NCBI RefSeq assembly: GCF_001940235.1
Contig: NZ_MJIE01000001.1
Location: forward strand, 1,736,001 to 1,800,000
Direction: 5' to 3'
Source of the DNA: Hornefia porci
GTDB taxonomy: Bacteria > Bacillota > Clostridia > Peptostreptococcales > Anaerovoracaceae
Length of the DNA: 64,000 nt
Positions 1 to 7,420 of the stretch are shown here, piece by piece. The position numbers and the translations under genes are program-made. Each line of letters begins with the position of its first letter. The first letter of the stretch is position 1. The notes below the pieces were generated by a model. That model saw nothing but the letters and a program-made list of their open reading frames with translations, was not told where the DNA came from and did no database searches.

Positions 1-133
1 TCATTTCGGGGAAAGACGAGTAGGCGCGACCACGGCCGCACGGCATCAGCCCGCGAAGAGCAGCGGCACGCAGCCGTTTCCGGCGCAATACCGCGCGACG
101 ACCACGGCGACTGCGGCGGCAAAATAACGATGC
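1..133. other. Unassigned left edge
   Basis: This is the stretch beyond the terminator of the rpsF-ssb-rpsR operon. Two plus-strand frames stay open from the window edge (to 144 and to 129), but their translations are low-complexity, rich in Arg, Ala and Thr, and match no family I recognise. A 29-codon minus-strand frame also exists. I cannot support a gene here; the edge of a neighbouring plus-strand gene cannot be excluded without the flanking sequence. Confidence 0.3.
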
Positions 134-175
134 ATAAAAAATAACAGGGACCTCGGAATTCTCCGGGGTTCCCTG
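134..175 (-). terminator. Intrinsic terminator of rpsF-ssb-rpsR
   Basis: On the minus strand a GC-rich hairpin (arms 163-175 and 145-156, one bulge and one mismatch, loop at 157-162) is followed by a T-rich run (complement of 134-144). It lies 28 bases past the rpsR stop codon, so it most likely ends the ribosomal protein/SSB transcript. Confidence 0.8.
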
Positions 176-202
176 ATATGCGACTTTATATGTGTGATTT
201 GC

Positions 203-436
203 TTAGTCTGCGACGTATGGCAGCAAAGCGACGATTCTTGCGCGCTTGATTGCGGTGGTCAGCTCTCTCTGATGCTTGGCGCAAGTTCCGGTGATCCGCT
301 TCGGAAGGATCTTACCTCTTTCGGTAACGTACTTCTTCAGCTTCTCTACATCTTTGTAATCGATTGCTTCTGATTTATCCGCACAAAACTGGCATACCTT
401 TCTTCTTCTCGGTCCGCCATGTCTTCTGTTATCCAT
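203..436 (-). CDS. rpsR: 30S ribosomal protein S18
   Basis: Small-subunit ribosomal protein that binds as a heterodimer with S6 on the platform of the 30S subunit. The 77-residue product begins [13 protein letters not shown] and carries the conserved core [10 protein letters not shown] and [17 protein letters not shown] followed by the basic helix [12 protein letters not shown]. An ATG further upstream would give a 163-residue protein, but the extension reads through the ssb gene in another frame and is rejected. The ATG at 434-436 has an AAAGGAG ribosome site at ordinary spacing and gives the normal family length. It is the last gene of rpsF-ssb-rpsR. The two Cys of KVCQFC near the N-terminus, typical of zinc-binding S18 (C+) forms, are present together with the Cys in TGTCAKH. 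Confidence 0.97.
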   Translation of the reverse strand: MDNRRHGGPRRRKVCQFCADKSEAIDYKDVEKLKKYVTERGKILPKRITGTCAKHQRELTTAIKRARIVALLPYVAD

Positions 437-455
437 TATCTGTGATCTCCTTTCA

Positions 456-899
456 TTAGAATGGAACGTCGTCTTCGATTGCCTCGAAGGCGGGGGGAAC
501 CGCTGCTTCCGGTTCCTGCTGTCTCTGCGGCGCCGGAGCGGACTGAGGTCTTGCGTAATTCTGAGAACCGCCGTCCTGACGGTCTCCTCCCCAATCGATG
601 AATTCAACCCGATTGGCAACGACATCCGTCGTGTAGACCGTCTCTCCGTTCTTGTTCTGGTAGCTTCCGGTCTGGATTCTGCCCTCGATCGCAACCTTAC
701 GGCCCTTGGTCAGATACTTCTCACAGGTTTCCGCCTGTCTTCCGAACACCGTGATCCGGGGGAAGTCCGCCTTCCTCTCCTCACCGGCCCTCGTCGGACG
801 ATCGATCGCGATGGTGAAGGTAGCGACAGCCATCTGTGACGCTGTGTACCGCACCTCCGGGTCTCTGGTCAGTCTTCCGATCAGTTGAACACTATTCAT
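456..899 (-). CDS. ssb: Single-stranded DNA-binding protein
   Basis: Binds single-stranded DNA during replication, repair and recombination. The 147-residue product has an N-terminal OB fold (about residues 1-105, starting [19 protein letters not shown]), then a flexible Pro/Gln/Glu-rich linker and the acidic tip EDDVPF that recruits partner proteins. Length and layout match the essential Firmicutes SsbA. The position between rpsF and rpsR is the standard arrangement. The gene ends 19 bases before the rpsR start and begins 32 bases after the rpsF stop, so the three genes probably share one transcript. Confidence 0.97.
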   Translation of the reverse strand: MNSVQLIGRLTRDPEVRYTASQMAVATFTIAIDRPTRAGEERKADFPRITVFGRQAETCEKYLTKGRKVAIEGRIQTGSYQNKNGETVYTTDVVANRVEFIDWGGDRQDGGSQNYARPQSAPAPQRQQEPEAAVPPAFEAIEDDVPF

Positions 900-931
900 T
901 CCTGCACCTCGATTCTACTCTTTGGCATCCT

Positions 932-1222
932 TTATCTGGCATCCTTGTTGATGACCAGATGTCTCATTACATCGTCGGAAATTCTCAGCCTTCTGTTCAG
1001 CTCCTTCGGCAGCTCCGGAGCGGCCTGGAACTCGAGAACGACGTAGTAGCCTTCCTCCTTCTTCTCGATCGGATAAGCCAGCTTTCTCATTCCCCAGACA
1101 TCTGTTTTGGAAACCTCGCCGCCTCCGTTGGTAATGATCCCAGTGACCTTCTCAACGACAGCGTTCTTCTTCTCCTCTTCCAGAGTCGGATTGATAATGA
1201 ACATCAATTCATAGTTTGTCAT
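932..1222 (-). CDS. rpsF: 30S ribosomal protein S6
   Basis: Ribosomal protein S6, partner of S18 on the 30S platform. The 96-residue product starts MTNYELMFIINPTLEEE and contains the ferredoxin-like fold with WGMRKLAYPIEKKEEGYYVVLEF and a C-terminal RISDDVMRHLVI, all standard for the family. The start has a strong GGGAGGTGA ribosome site. It is the first gene of rpsF-ssb-rpsR and has a consensus-like promoter and a stable leader hairpin upstream, consistent with the known feedback regulation of this operon by the S6:S18 dimer in many bacteria; that regulation is inferred here. Confidence 0.97.
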   Translation of the reverse strand: MTNYELMFIINPTLEEEKKNAVVEKVTGIITNGGGEVSKTDVWGMRKLAYPIEKKEEGYYVVLEFQAAPELPKELNRRLRISDDVMRHLVINKDAR

Positions 1223-1250
1223 TTTATTTCACCTCCCTGTGGACTTGATG

Positions 1251-1271
1251 GCACTGCGTCCCGCGCAGTGC
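1251..1271 (-). promoter_or_regulatory. Leader hairpin upstream of rpsF (candidate S6:S18-responsive element)
   Basis: The transcribed leader of rpsF contains a perfect 8-bp stem (GCACTGCG with CGCAGTGC) closing a 5-nt loop, 29 bases before the start codon. rpsF leaders in many bacteria carry an RNA motif bound by the S6:S18 dimer with a conserved CCG in the recognition region. The position fits, but I cannot confirm the motif consensus by eye. Confidence 0.45.
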
Positions 1272-1314
1272 AGAGATTGCATGCATCCGCAGCTCCCTGC
1301 GAATACGCCCTATT

Positions 1315-1343
1315 ATTATACACATTTGCACGGCAAAAATCAA
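1315..1343 (-). promoter_or_regulatory. Promoter of the rpsF operon
   Basis: On the minus strand TTGATT (complement of 1338-1343) and TATAAT (complement of 1315-1320) are separated by exactly 17 bases. This predicts a transcript start near 1308 and a leader of roughly 85 nt, which contains the hairpin at 1251-1271. Confidence 0.75.
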
Positions 1344-1440
1344 GATAAATATTTCCTGCGAGCGGAGCGCAGAGGGAACTCCTGAAACCCTTTCCCTGAA
1401 CAGATGAACTGCATAAGACAATACTGCACGAGTTGTCACT

Positions 1441-1478
1441 AATCTAAAAAACTGTAGAATTCTACATTTTTTTAGATT
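1441..1478. promoter_or_regulatory. 38-bp near-perfect palindrome (operator 1) upstream of the ATPase gene
   Basis: Positions 1441-1459 and 1460-1478 are reverse complements with one mismatch. The centre is the perfect 14-mer TGTAGAATTCTACA at 1453-1466, flanked by A and T runs. The same 14-mer recurs at 1527-1540. It sits just upstream of the -35 hexamer at 1484 and could be a protein-binding operator, a cruciform, or a terminator-like hairpin. Confidence 0.7.
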
Positions 1479-1483
1479 ACCTC

Positions 1484-1512
1484 TTGAAATCAATGCATAT
1501 ACCCGATATAAT
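1484..1512 (+). promoter_or_regulatory. Promoter of the AAA+/DUF4143 ATPase gene
   Basis: TTGAAA at 1484-1489 and TATAAT at 1507-1512 are spaced by 17 bases, close to the sigma-70/sigma-A consensus. Palindromic 14-mers flank it on both sides (1453-1466 and 1527-1540), so it is probably regulated. Confidence 0.8.
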
Positions 1513-1526
1513 TTATTTGAAAAAAA

Positions 1527-1540
1527 TGTAGAATTCTACA
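1527..1540. promoter_or_regulatory. Second TGTAGAATTCTACA palindrome (operator 2)
   Basis: A perfect 14-bp palindrome identical to the core at 1453-1466. It lies between the -10 hexamer and the ribosome site AAGGAG (1544-1549) of the ATPase gene, where a bound protein would block transcription or where the hairpin would sit at the 5' end of the mRNA. Both copies are preceded by an A-run. Confidence 0.7.
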
Positions 1541-1554
1541 AAAAAGGAGATTAT

Positions 1555-2865
1555 GTGATTAAAAGGGATAATTATCTCCGGCGGCTCATATCAAATAGAG
1601 ATAACGGTTTTCCCAAGGTGATTACCGGCATAAGGAGATGCGGCAAGTCATATTTACTTAAGGAAATATACAGGCAGTATTTGATTGATCAGGGAGTAAA
1701 CAGCGATGCTATTCTGATCCTGGAACTTGATGATTTCCGAAATGCGAGATACAGAGATCCGATAGAATTGGGCAATTATGTCCGGGAATACTGCAAGTCC
1801 AAAGAGCAGTGTTATGTCATTCTGGACGAGATACAGATGGTTTTTACAATTAAAAATCCGGTTCTTACAGATGGAAAGCATATTCCTGCCGGCAAAACAG
1901 ATACTGAAGTGGTCTCCTTTGTTGATGTTATACTGGGGCTTTCGCGCGAGAAGAATATAGATCTTTATGTGACCGGGTCAAATTCCAGGATGCTTTCTTC
2001 AGACATAATTACGGAATTCAGAGATAAAGCCGTAAACATAGCTCTGGCACCTTTGTCATTTGAAGAGTTCTATGAGTACAGAGGAGGCAGTTCTTCAGAT
2101 GCGATATACGAGTATATGCAGTATGGAGGCATGCCGCTGGCGGTACTTAAGGACAAAGCAGAGAAGGAGACTTATCTTAAGGGGCTTTTTAAAATGACAT
2201 ATTTCAGGGATATTCTGGAACGCAATAAGCTGAGGAAGGGCAGCTCGCTTGACGAATTATGCAATATAATCAGTGAATCTACAGGTTCACTGATGAATTC
2301 CACTAAAATATCCAACACTTTTAAGAGCGTTAAGCACGAAAATATCGATAAACAAACAGTAGATAAATATATCAGTCTCTTTAAGGATGCCTTCATTATA
2401 AGAGAGGCGTCCCGATTTGATCTTAAAGGACGTACTGAGATCGGAGCGCTCAGAAAGTATTATTTCTGTGATACCGGGCTGAGAAATGCCCGATTGAATT
2501 TCGCTTATCCTGATGAAGGGCAAATGCTGGAAAATATGGTATTCAACGAATTGCTTTATCAGGGATATACAGTTAATGTCGGAGTTTTCAACACAGTTGA
2601 AAAGAACAAAAACGGCAATTCGGTCAGAAAGGATCATGAAGTCGATTTCTATGCGGTAAAGGGTAACAGAGCATATTATATCCAGGTTACAGCAGACATT
2701 TCGAATAAGGTGACGAAGGACAGGGAGATTCGTCCTTTCATATTATTAAATGATCAGATTCAAAAGGTGATCGTTGTCAACAAACCTATAACTGAGACCC
2801 GGGACGAAAAAGGATTCACAGTAATCGGCGCTGCAGATTTTTTACTCAGATTTATACGGAACTGA
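1555..2865 (+). CDS. AAA+ ATPase with C-terminal DUF4143 domain
   Basis: A 436-residue ATPase of the AAA_14/DUF4143 family, widespread in anaerobes and without a settled function. The N-terminal part holds the Walker A motif GIRRCGKSYLL (about residues 24-34), the Walker B LDEIQ, and a sensor-like VTGSNSRML. The C-terminal half (about residues 210-430) is DUF4143, with EVDFYAVKG followed by YYIQVT, which resembles the PD-(D/E)XK nuclease core although the usual Glu/Lys is replaced. The start is a GTG at 1555, because the ATG two bases earlier is followed at once by a stop; AAGGAG precedes it. The gene is visibly more AT-rich than its neighbours, stands alone, and has twin palindromic operators, so recent acquisition is likely. 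No toxin or antitoxin gene is adjacent. Confidence 0.85.
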   Translation: MIKRDNYLRRLISNRDNGFPKVITGIRRCGKSYLLKEIYRQYLIDQGVNSDAILILELDDFRNARYRDPIELGNYVREYCKSKEQCYVILDEIQMVFTIKNPVLTDGKHIPAGKTDTEVVSFVDVILGLSREKNIDLYVTGSNSRMLSSDIITEFRDKAVNIALAPLSFEEFYEYRGGSSSDAIYEYMQYGGMPLAVLKDKAEKETYLKGLFKMTYFRDILERNKLRKGSSLDELCNIISESTGSLMNSTKISNTFKSVKHENIDKQTVDKYISLFKDAFIIREASRFDLKGRTEIGALRKYYFCDTGLRNARLNFAYPDEGQMLENMVFNELLYQGYTVNVGVFNTVEKNKNGNSVRKDHEVDFYAVKGNRAYYIQVTADISNKVTKDREIRPFILLNDQIQKVIVVNKPITETRDEKGFTVIGAADFLLRFIRN

Positions 2866-3011
2866 TAGAAAACCCGATACAGCTCCTACATAAAAGGAAC
2901 TGCGTCAATGATTTATAAAACAGCGTTTCCGGGCGGCATAGGCGATACCCGGCCGCAGGGACGCGCAGGGACGCACAATCCGTCCGAACCGTCTGGGCGG
3001 CAGACTGAAGA

Positions 3012-3036
3012 CCGGCGGCTTTACTCTCGCCGCCGG
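3012..3036. repeat. GC-rich inverted repeat between the ATPase and DUF2812 genes
   Basis: Perfect 8-bp arms (CCGGCGGC and GCCGCCGG) around a 9-nt loop in the convergent gap between two genes. There is no T-run on either side, so if it terminates transcription it does not look like a classical intrinsic terminator. Confidence 0.5.
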
Positions 3037-3060
3037 GTCGGTCAGCTGCCGACAAAATTA

Positions 3061-4296
3061 TTATTGAAGATTTTTTACAAACTTGTCCAGATCCCGGCTG
3101 AGCAGATACCTGCTGTCTTCCATCCCGCTGTATGAGGCGATTTCGATGTATCGTCCGCGGCGCAGGTACAGATGCTGAGCGGTGTCTGCACTGCCGTAGT
3201 ACCCGGCATAATCCGTACCACGCACATCCCGCTGTATTTTGTTCATGTCCGCGTCGGAGGGCAGGTCGCCGCTCCTGATAGCTGAACGGATATCCTCGCT
3301 GATTACACCCTCCAGGAAAATCCTTGCTATGCGTTCGCTCCGGGCTTCATAATACCGCGCCTGATAATCCATCTGATTATAAGCAATATCCGGATAAGAC
3401 CTCGGCGGCTTACCGTCACCCACCGTGTAACTGACGGTAATCTTCTTCCGAAACAATACGTTGCTGTCCACAGACGCCTCGAACGAGTTGGGATCTTCCC
3501 ATATGTTTGTCCGGATGCATTGCTGTATGACACGATTCGCCGACGGATCTATCGCCCCGAACTGAACAGGATGTTCAGCATGAAAATTCTGAAGTTCATC
3601 TCTGGAAAGTTCACCCCGTCCGGACAGGCTTCCCGCCAGTACCACCGCCAGACTGACCAGAATCAGAACCGTAGCAATTCTTCCAATTCGGGCTTTGCGC
3701 TTCCAGGGAAGGTCGTGCCGCACTGTGCCGTGCTTAATGCGACGGATGATATCTGCACTGGTTATGAAATAGTCTATCCAGAGCCCGGCAGAGCAGATCA
3801 GAAAGACAGGCATTGCTGCCAGAACACAGATTCCAACCTCATCTACCGCCATCATCCAGGTACCCGGTTTAAACAGCAGCAGCGCTGACAGATTTCCATG
3901 TACCATCCAGATGCCGGTAACAAGAAAGATGATAAGCCACAGCAGCTCGCCTCCGATAAAATCCGCCATATAGCTCCGATAGCTGATTCCGTCCGTGAAC
4001 AGTTCCTCTGCCGAGCGGTCGTCAGTATAATAGATGTCCCAGCTCCCGCCTGCGTCCACCTGTTTCCAGCCGCCTGCCAGGAAAAGCTCCCGCTTCTGCG
4101 GATCCGGAGTTCCCTTTTTCGGCAGGAGCCTGTACCGCCGCCCCGGCTCGGGTTCTCCCCGTTCAAAGACAGTAACACATAATCCGTATTTTTTCAGGTG
4201 CCATCCCTCAGCCGCCATATCCGTGTAATAGCTTTCCCGTCGTTCGAAATCGCGATACATCAGCGTTTCAAAAACATATTTTCTGTCCTTTCTCAT
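3061..4296 (-). CDS. DUF2812 membrane protein
   Basis: A 411-residue membrane protein. The N-terminal 100 residues (starting MRKDRKYVFETLMYRDFERRE, with MAAEGWHLKKYG) match the DUF2812 domain. Three hydrophobic segments follow: about residues 113-140 (LLWLIIFLVTGIWMV), 148-175 (GICVLAAMPVFLICSAGLW) and 205-225 (IATVLILVSLAVVLAGSL). The C-terminal half is soluble and presumably extracytoplasmic. It overlaps the upstream padR-like gene by four bases (ATGA), so translation is probably coupled. DUF2812 proteins are commonly encoded next to PadR regulators, and the regulator here probably controls both genes. The biochemical role of the family is unknown to me. Confidence 0.8.
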   Translation of the reverse strand: MRKDRKYVFETLMYRDFERRESYYTDMAAEGWHLKKYGLCVTVFERGEPEPGRRYRLLPKKGTPDPQKRELFLAGGWKQVDAGGSWDIYYTDDRSAEELFTDGISYRSYMADFIGGELLWLIIFLVTGIWMVHGNLSALLLFKPGTWMMAVDEVGICVLAAMPVFLICSAGLWIDYFITSADIIRRIKHGTVRHDLPWKRKARIGRIATVLILVSLAVVLAGSLSGRGELSRDELQNFHAEHPVQFGAIDPSANRVIQQCIRTNIWEDPNSFEASVDSNVLFRKKITVSYTVGDGKPPRSYPDIAYNQMDYQARYYEARSERIARIFLEGVISEDIRSAIRSGDLPSDADMNKIQRDVRGTDYAGYYGSADTAQHLYLRRGRYIEIASYSGMEDSRYLLSRDLDKFVKNLQ

Positions 4297-4619
4297 AGTT
4301 TTCCCCTTTCCGCGCCGGCAGTCTCCGCGTCTGCCAGGCAGCGCCGCAGCCGGCGCAGCTCCGACCGATACATCTGCCGTCCCCGCTCTGTTATCGCGTA
4401 GGTGATCTTTCTTCCTTCTGACCCTGTCCTTTCAATCAGAGCTTCCCTCTGAAACTGGGACAGAATCGTATATAAAGTGCCGGGTCCCATAGAGACCTCA
4501 CCCTTCGTCAGCTCCCTGACATAACGGGCGATCTCCGTCCCGCACATTTCCTGCCCGTAAAACGCCATCAATACATAGAACATGGTCTCCGTCAGAGTTT
4601 CCAGAGGTTTTTTTGACAC
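4293..4619 (-). CDS. PadR family transcriptional regulator
   Basis: A 108-residue winged-helix repressor of the PadR family. The pattern LTETMFYVLMAFYGQEMCGTEIARYV, then MGPGTLYTILSQFQREALIE and the wing GRKITYAITERGRQMY, is diagnostic for PadR. The start is GTG at 4617-4619 with GGAGG eight bases upstream. The downstream DUF2812 membrane gene overlaps its end. Two dyad elements lie just upstream (4654-4672 and 4690-4708), fitting autorepression. What signal it senses cannot be read from the sequence; many PadR proteins respond to small hydrophobic compounds or antibiotics. Confidence 0.92.
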   Translation of the reverse strand: MSKKPLETLTETMFYVLMAFYGQEMCGTEIARYVRELTKGEVSMGPGTLYTILSQFQREALIERTGSEGRKITYAITERGRQMYRSELRRLRRCLADAETAGAERGKL

Positions 4620-4653
4620 GCTTTCCGCCTCCGTTTCGTCCTGAAAATACTAA

Positions 4654-4708
4654 AATATCGAGAATCGATATTAACTCTGCCTTCAGCATAACATCGAGAC
4701 TCGATATT
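4654..4708. promoter_or_regulatory. Tandem dyads, probable PadR operators
   Basis: Two copies of ATATCGA-NNN-TCGATAT-like symmetry: AATATCGA-GAA-TCGATATT at 4654-4672 (perfect 8-bp arms) and AACATCGA-GAC-TCGATATT at 4690-4708 (one mismatch). Their centres are 36 bp apart, about 3.5 turns. They sit directly upstream of the padR-like start codon, the normal place for an autoregulatory site. Confidence 0.75.
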
Positions 4709-4854
4709 GTCAATACGGAAATTAAATTCAACGCACGGACATACGGAAAATTAAATCCATCACGCGGCTTCTTAAAAATCATCTATGCGGCTACGCGAAG
4801 ACCTTCGCTCTCCTGTCTGCCGCATACCGGAGTCAGGATCCGGCCTGCGGCAGG

Positions 4855-5775
4855 CTACTTCCAGAGCCTGCCGGGGTACAGTCCTTTGTCCTTCATGGAC
4901 TGAAGCGCCGCCATGACGGACTCCTTGTCCTCTTTATACGTCACGCCGTACCATTTGTCCTCGGAGCGGAGCACCTTCACGGAGGCTTTCCCGCGGCGAA
5001 TCAGCTCCTCGACGACTGACGGCAGAAAATATTCCGCCTTCAGCGGATTTTCCGCCAGCGCGCGATCCAGGAATCCGGGGAATCCGGCCTGCATCTCATC
5101 CAGCATGGACCTGGTGAATCCCCAGAAATTCATGGAAACCGTGGCGTGGGGATCCAGCCCGGACCAGGTGACCCCGTCGTCCTCAGTGAATACCACGTCC
5201 GAACCCCGCCACTGAATGCGCGTGTGCTCCACGACGCTCTGCAGATATCCGGAGTCGCTGACCCGGCAGACACCCCGGGAGACATAACCGTTTTCCGTCA
5301 GCGTTTTGTCCAGCCGGTAGCCGACCATGGCAAAATCGTATTTTTCTTTGTCCCCGCCGTTCTCAAGATAATCGTAGAGAGAGGCAAACGCCCCCGGCCC
5401 GTAGTAGTCGTCCGCGTTAATCACCGCGAAGGGCCCGTCGATACGATCCCGCGCGCTGAGCACCGCATGGCACGTCCCCCACGGCTTCACTCTGCCCTCC
5501 GGCACCCGGTACCCCGGCGGCAGGTCCTCCAGCCGCTGATACGCGTATTCTATCTTCATATACTTCCCGGCGCGGCTGTCCAGCAGTTCGCGGAACGCCT
5601 CTTCATGCTCCTCCTTTATAACAAAAATCACCCGGTCGAAGCCGGCCATCATTCCGTCGTACAAAGAAAAATCCAGCAGAATTTCTCCCTGCTCTGTTAC
5701 CGGGTCAATCTGCTTGAGACCGCCGTACCGGCTTCCCATCCCGGCGGCCATGACCACTAATACTGGTTTATCCAT
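4855..5775 (-). CDS. Sugar-phosphate nucleotidyltransferase family protein
   Basis: A 306-residue NTP-transferase-fold enzyme. The N-terminus VLVVMAAGMGSRYGGLKQ carries the nucleotide-binding signature G-x-G-x-R with a downstream Lys, and INADDYYG holds the metal-binding acidic pair. Such enzymes activate a sugar-1-phosphate or alcohol phosphate with CTP, UTP or dTTP; the exact substrate is not apparent. An ATG 15 bases upstream would add MRRKI, but those codons overlap the AGGAGG ribosome site, so the ATG at 5773-5775 is preferred. The gene stands alone between the PadR module and a long intergenic region. Confidence 0.85.
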   Translation of the reverse strand: MDKPVLVVMAAGMGSRYGGLKQIDPVTEQGEILLDFSLYDGMMAGFDRVIFVIKEEHEEAFRELLDSRAGKYMKIEYAYQRLEDLPPGYRVPEGRVKPWGTCHAVLSARDRIDGPFAVINADDYYGPGAFASLYDYLENGGDKEKYDFAMVGYRLDKTLTENGYVSRGVCRVSDSGYLQSVVEHTRIQWRGSDVVFTEDDGVTWSGLDPHATVSMNFWGFTRSMLDEMQAGFPGFLDRALAENPLKAEYFLPSVVEELIRRGKASVKVLRSEDKWYGVTYKEDKESVMAALQSMKDKGLYPGRLWK

Positions 5776-6135
5776 AATTTTCCTCCTCATGTCATACCTG
5801 TTATTTTACCATGAATCGTCTTCGATGAGAACCTCTGACCTCCCGTGTCTTGCGTCCGCGTCCTTTCTCCGTCCGACGCGCCCTCTTCAGCAGAGCTGCA
5901 GGTCACGGCGTTTCCGGTCCCCGATATATCCAAATCGAGTGAAATAATGCTCATTGCGGTCACAAACAGCACTATTCCTTATGTAGAATATTTCATGTTA
6001 AACGGAACGCGCCGGAGAGCTGAACGGTTTTACACGCATTTACCTCCGGCGGAACCATCAATTTTACTTTGCGATGCTATTATCAGACTGAGGTTTTATC
6101 AACCGGACAGCGTCAGGTGAAGTATTAAAATCCGG
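5776..6135. other. Intergenic region without a recognisable gene
   Basis: About 360 bases between the divergent nucleotidyltransferase and secreted-protein genes. Short frames are present but none has a ribosome site, a family signature or a convincing composition. I see no consensus-quality promoter; weak candidates for the plus-strand gene lie between about 6070 and 6130. Confidence 0.5.
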
Positions 6136-6168
6136 AGCCCTGAAGAAAGGGCTTCATCAACCATGAAG
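6136..6168 (+). promoter_or_regulatory. Overlapping hairpins in the leader of the secreted-protein gene
   Basis: AGCCCT (6136-6141) pairs with AGGGCT (6148-6153), and CTTCAT (6152-6157) pairs with ATGAAG (6163-6168). The hairpins share bases 6152-6153, so they compete, and the second one touches the ribosome site GGGAG of the following gene. This could tune translation; it could also be chance. Confidence 0.35.
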
Positions 6169-6182
6169 GGAGAAAGAAAGTT

Positions 6183-7109
6183 ATGATGAAAAGAAAAGTG
6201 AGTATGCTGCTTCTGGCTCTTGCCATCGCCCTGTCGTTTTCATTCGCGGGGGCCGAGTCTCTGTTCGCCGCGAGTGCTGACAGCTTCGGGGCCGGCGTGA
6301 CGAAAGCGGCTCCTTCCGATATCACAAAGGCCGGTACCCCCGGCGCCGGGACGCTGAAGGACAGAGCAGTCCGGGCAGGCTCCGCGAAAATCGCCGCTGG
6401 CGCAAAAAATGTCGGCGGCGGATCCACCTCGTTCCTGCCGGAAAACACTGCGGTCGGCATTAACTACGGAAGCGGCTACAATTATTGCGATACCTGGTTC
6501 CAGATTAAGCCCTCCCACAGCGGATACATCACCGTCTCACAGTATTCCTCCGGAAATATCCAGCTGTGCAGCTCCAGGAAGGGCGGTCTGTCCGACTCCG
6601 TCTATGTTTCCGCTCAGTCGGCGACTTCATATATGAAGTATGTGACCTTCGGCGTCAAGGCGAAGACCACCTATTATCTGAAGGTGAGCAGCGGCGGCAC
6701 ATACATGAACGGAATCTACGCCAATTCCGTCCAGTACAAGAGCACCTCCTTCGACGGCAAATACGGAAAATCCAAGAAGAAGGCCGCCAAACTGAAGAAG
6801 AACAAGAAACGCAAGGGATATATTCTGTCCAATGGCGGTTCCAAATATTACAAGTTCTCCAAGAAGAGCAAGAAGGTCAAAATCTACATCGACGGAACTA
6901 CCGACGAGACCCTGAAGGTCGTCGTCACCGCAAAGGCAAAGGGCTTCTTCAAATACAAGAGAACCATCTATATGAATCGTTCCACCAACGGCTACAACGG
7001 CAATGTCCTTACCCTCAGCACGAAGGGCAAGAAGAGAACGATCAGCGTTAACGTCAAGGTCAGCAGACTGGGGAATTCCTCCGGCGCATACCAGCTCCGG
7101 TATAAGTAG
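6183..7109 (+). CDS. Secreted lysine-rich protein of unknown function
   Basis: A 308-residue exported protein. Residues 1-30 form a clear Sec signal peptide (basic MMKRK, hydrophobic LLLALAIALSFSFAG, then an Ala-rich cleavage zone near SLFAAS). After a spacer, two beta-rich modules follow: one at about 85-180 (DTWFQIKPSHSGYITVSQY, then YYLKVSSGG) and one at about 200-308 (GSKYYKFSKKSKKVKIYI to YQLRYK). They resemble each other and resemble pre-peptidase-type beta sandwiches that follow extracellular domains. The segment at about 196-222 is extremely lysine-rich (KSKKKAAKLKKNKKRK). The high positive charge suggests binding to cell wall teichoic acids, DNA or host anionic polymers, which is inference. 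No anchor motif or lipobox is present. I cannot name a family. Confidence 0.7.
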   Translation: MMKRKVSMLLLALAIALSFSFAGAESLFAASADSFGAGVTKAAPSDITKAGTPGAGTLKDRAVRAGSAKIAAGAKNVGGGSTSFLPENTAVGINYGSGYNYCDTWFQIKPSHSGYITVSQYSSGNIQLCSSRKGGLSDSVYVSAQSATSYMKYVTFGVKAKTTYYLKVSSGGTYMNGIYANSVQYKSTSFDGKYGKSKKKAAKLKKNKKRKGYILSNGGSKYYKFSKKSKKVKIYIDGTTDETLKVVVTAKAKGFFKYKRTIYMNRSTNGYNGNVLTLSTKGKKRTISVNVKVSRLGNSSGAYQLRYK

Positions 7110-7297
7110 TGTCTGCTCACTAAGTCCCCGTCGGACTTAACGAGTGCTGACTGCAGCCTGTCAGCAGTTCTTCGGCGCGCAATCCAACAACTATTATGTG
7201 CGCCGGCAGACACTGCCTGATGCCTGTACTCAGGGATTCGGCCGTTTCCGAATCCCGCTTATCATATTGCAAACGGCTATTGAACATCTCCACAAAC
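7110..7297. other. Convergent intergenic region
   Basis: No gene is visible. A 7-bp hairpin (TAAGTCC 7121-7127 with GGACTTA 7133-7139) follows the secreted-protein gene but lacks a T-run. The strong terminator of the gap is the one at 7298-7340. Confidence 0.4.
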
Positions 7298-7340
7298 GAA
7301 AACCGGGATCTCGTCTGAAAATGACGCGGTCCCGGTTTTC
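7298..7340. terminator. Bidirectional intrinsic terminator
   Basis: A perfect 11-bp inverted repeat (GAAAACCGGGA 7298-7308, TCCCGGTTTTC 7330-7340). It reads as GC stem plus T-run on both strands and lies between two convergent genes, so it probably ends both the secreted-protein and the rubredoxin transcripts. Confidence 0.85.
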
Positions 7341-7420
7341 TGCCGTTTCGGCGGGCGGAGGAGCTCCCGGATCATCTCCGGATGCTCCGGAGCCGCTCGC
7401 AATATCCTTTGTATGCTGCT

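Noticed and set aside
437..694. Long N-terminal extension of rpsR to a 163-residue protein
   Set aside because: It reads through ssb in another frame, has no S18 homology, and the inner ATG has a perfect ribosome site.
1224..1493. 89-residue minus-strand frame upstream of rpsF
   Set aside because: It covers the rpsF promoter, leader hairpin and the palindrome, has no family features and no ribosome site.
1453..1540. CRISPR-like array from the repeated 14-mer
   Set aside because: Only two copies, palindromic, with a promoter between them instead of a spacer; no cas genes in the window.
5845..6120. 91-residue plus-strand frame in the long intergenic region
   Set aside because: No ribosome site, low-quality composition and no recognisable motif.
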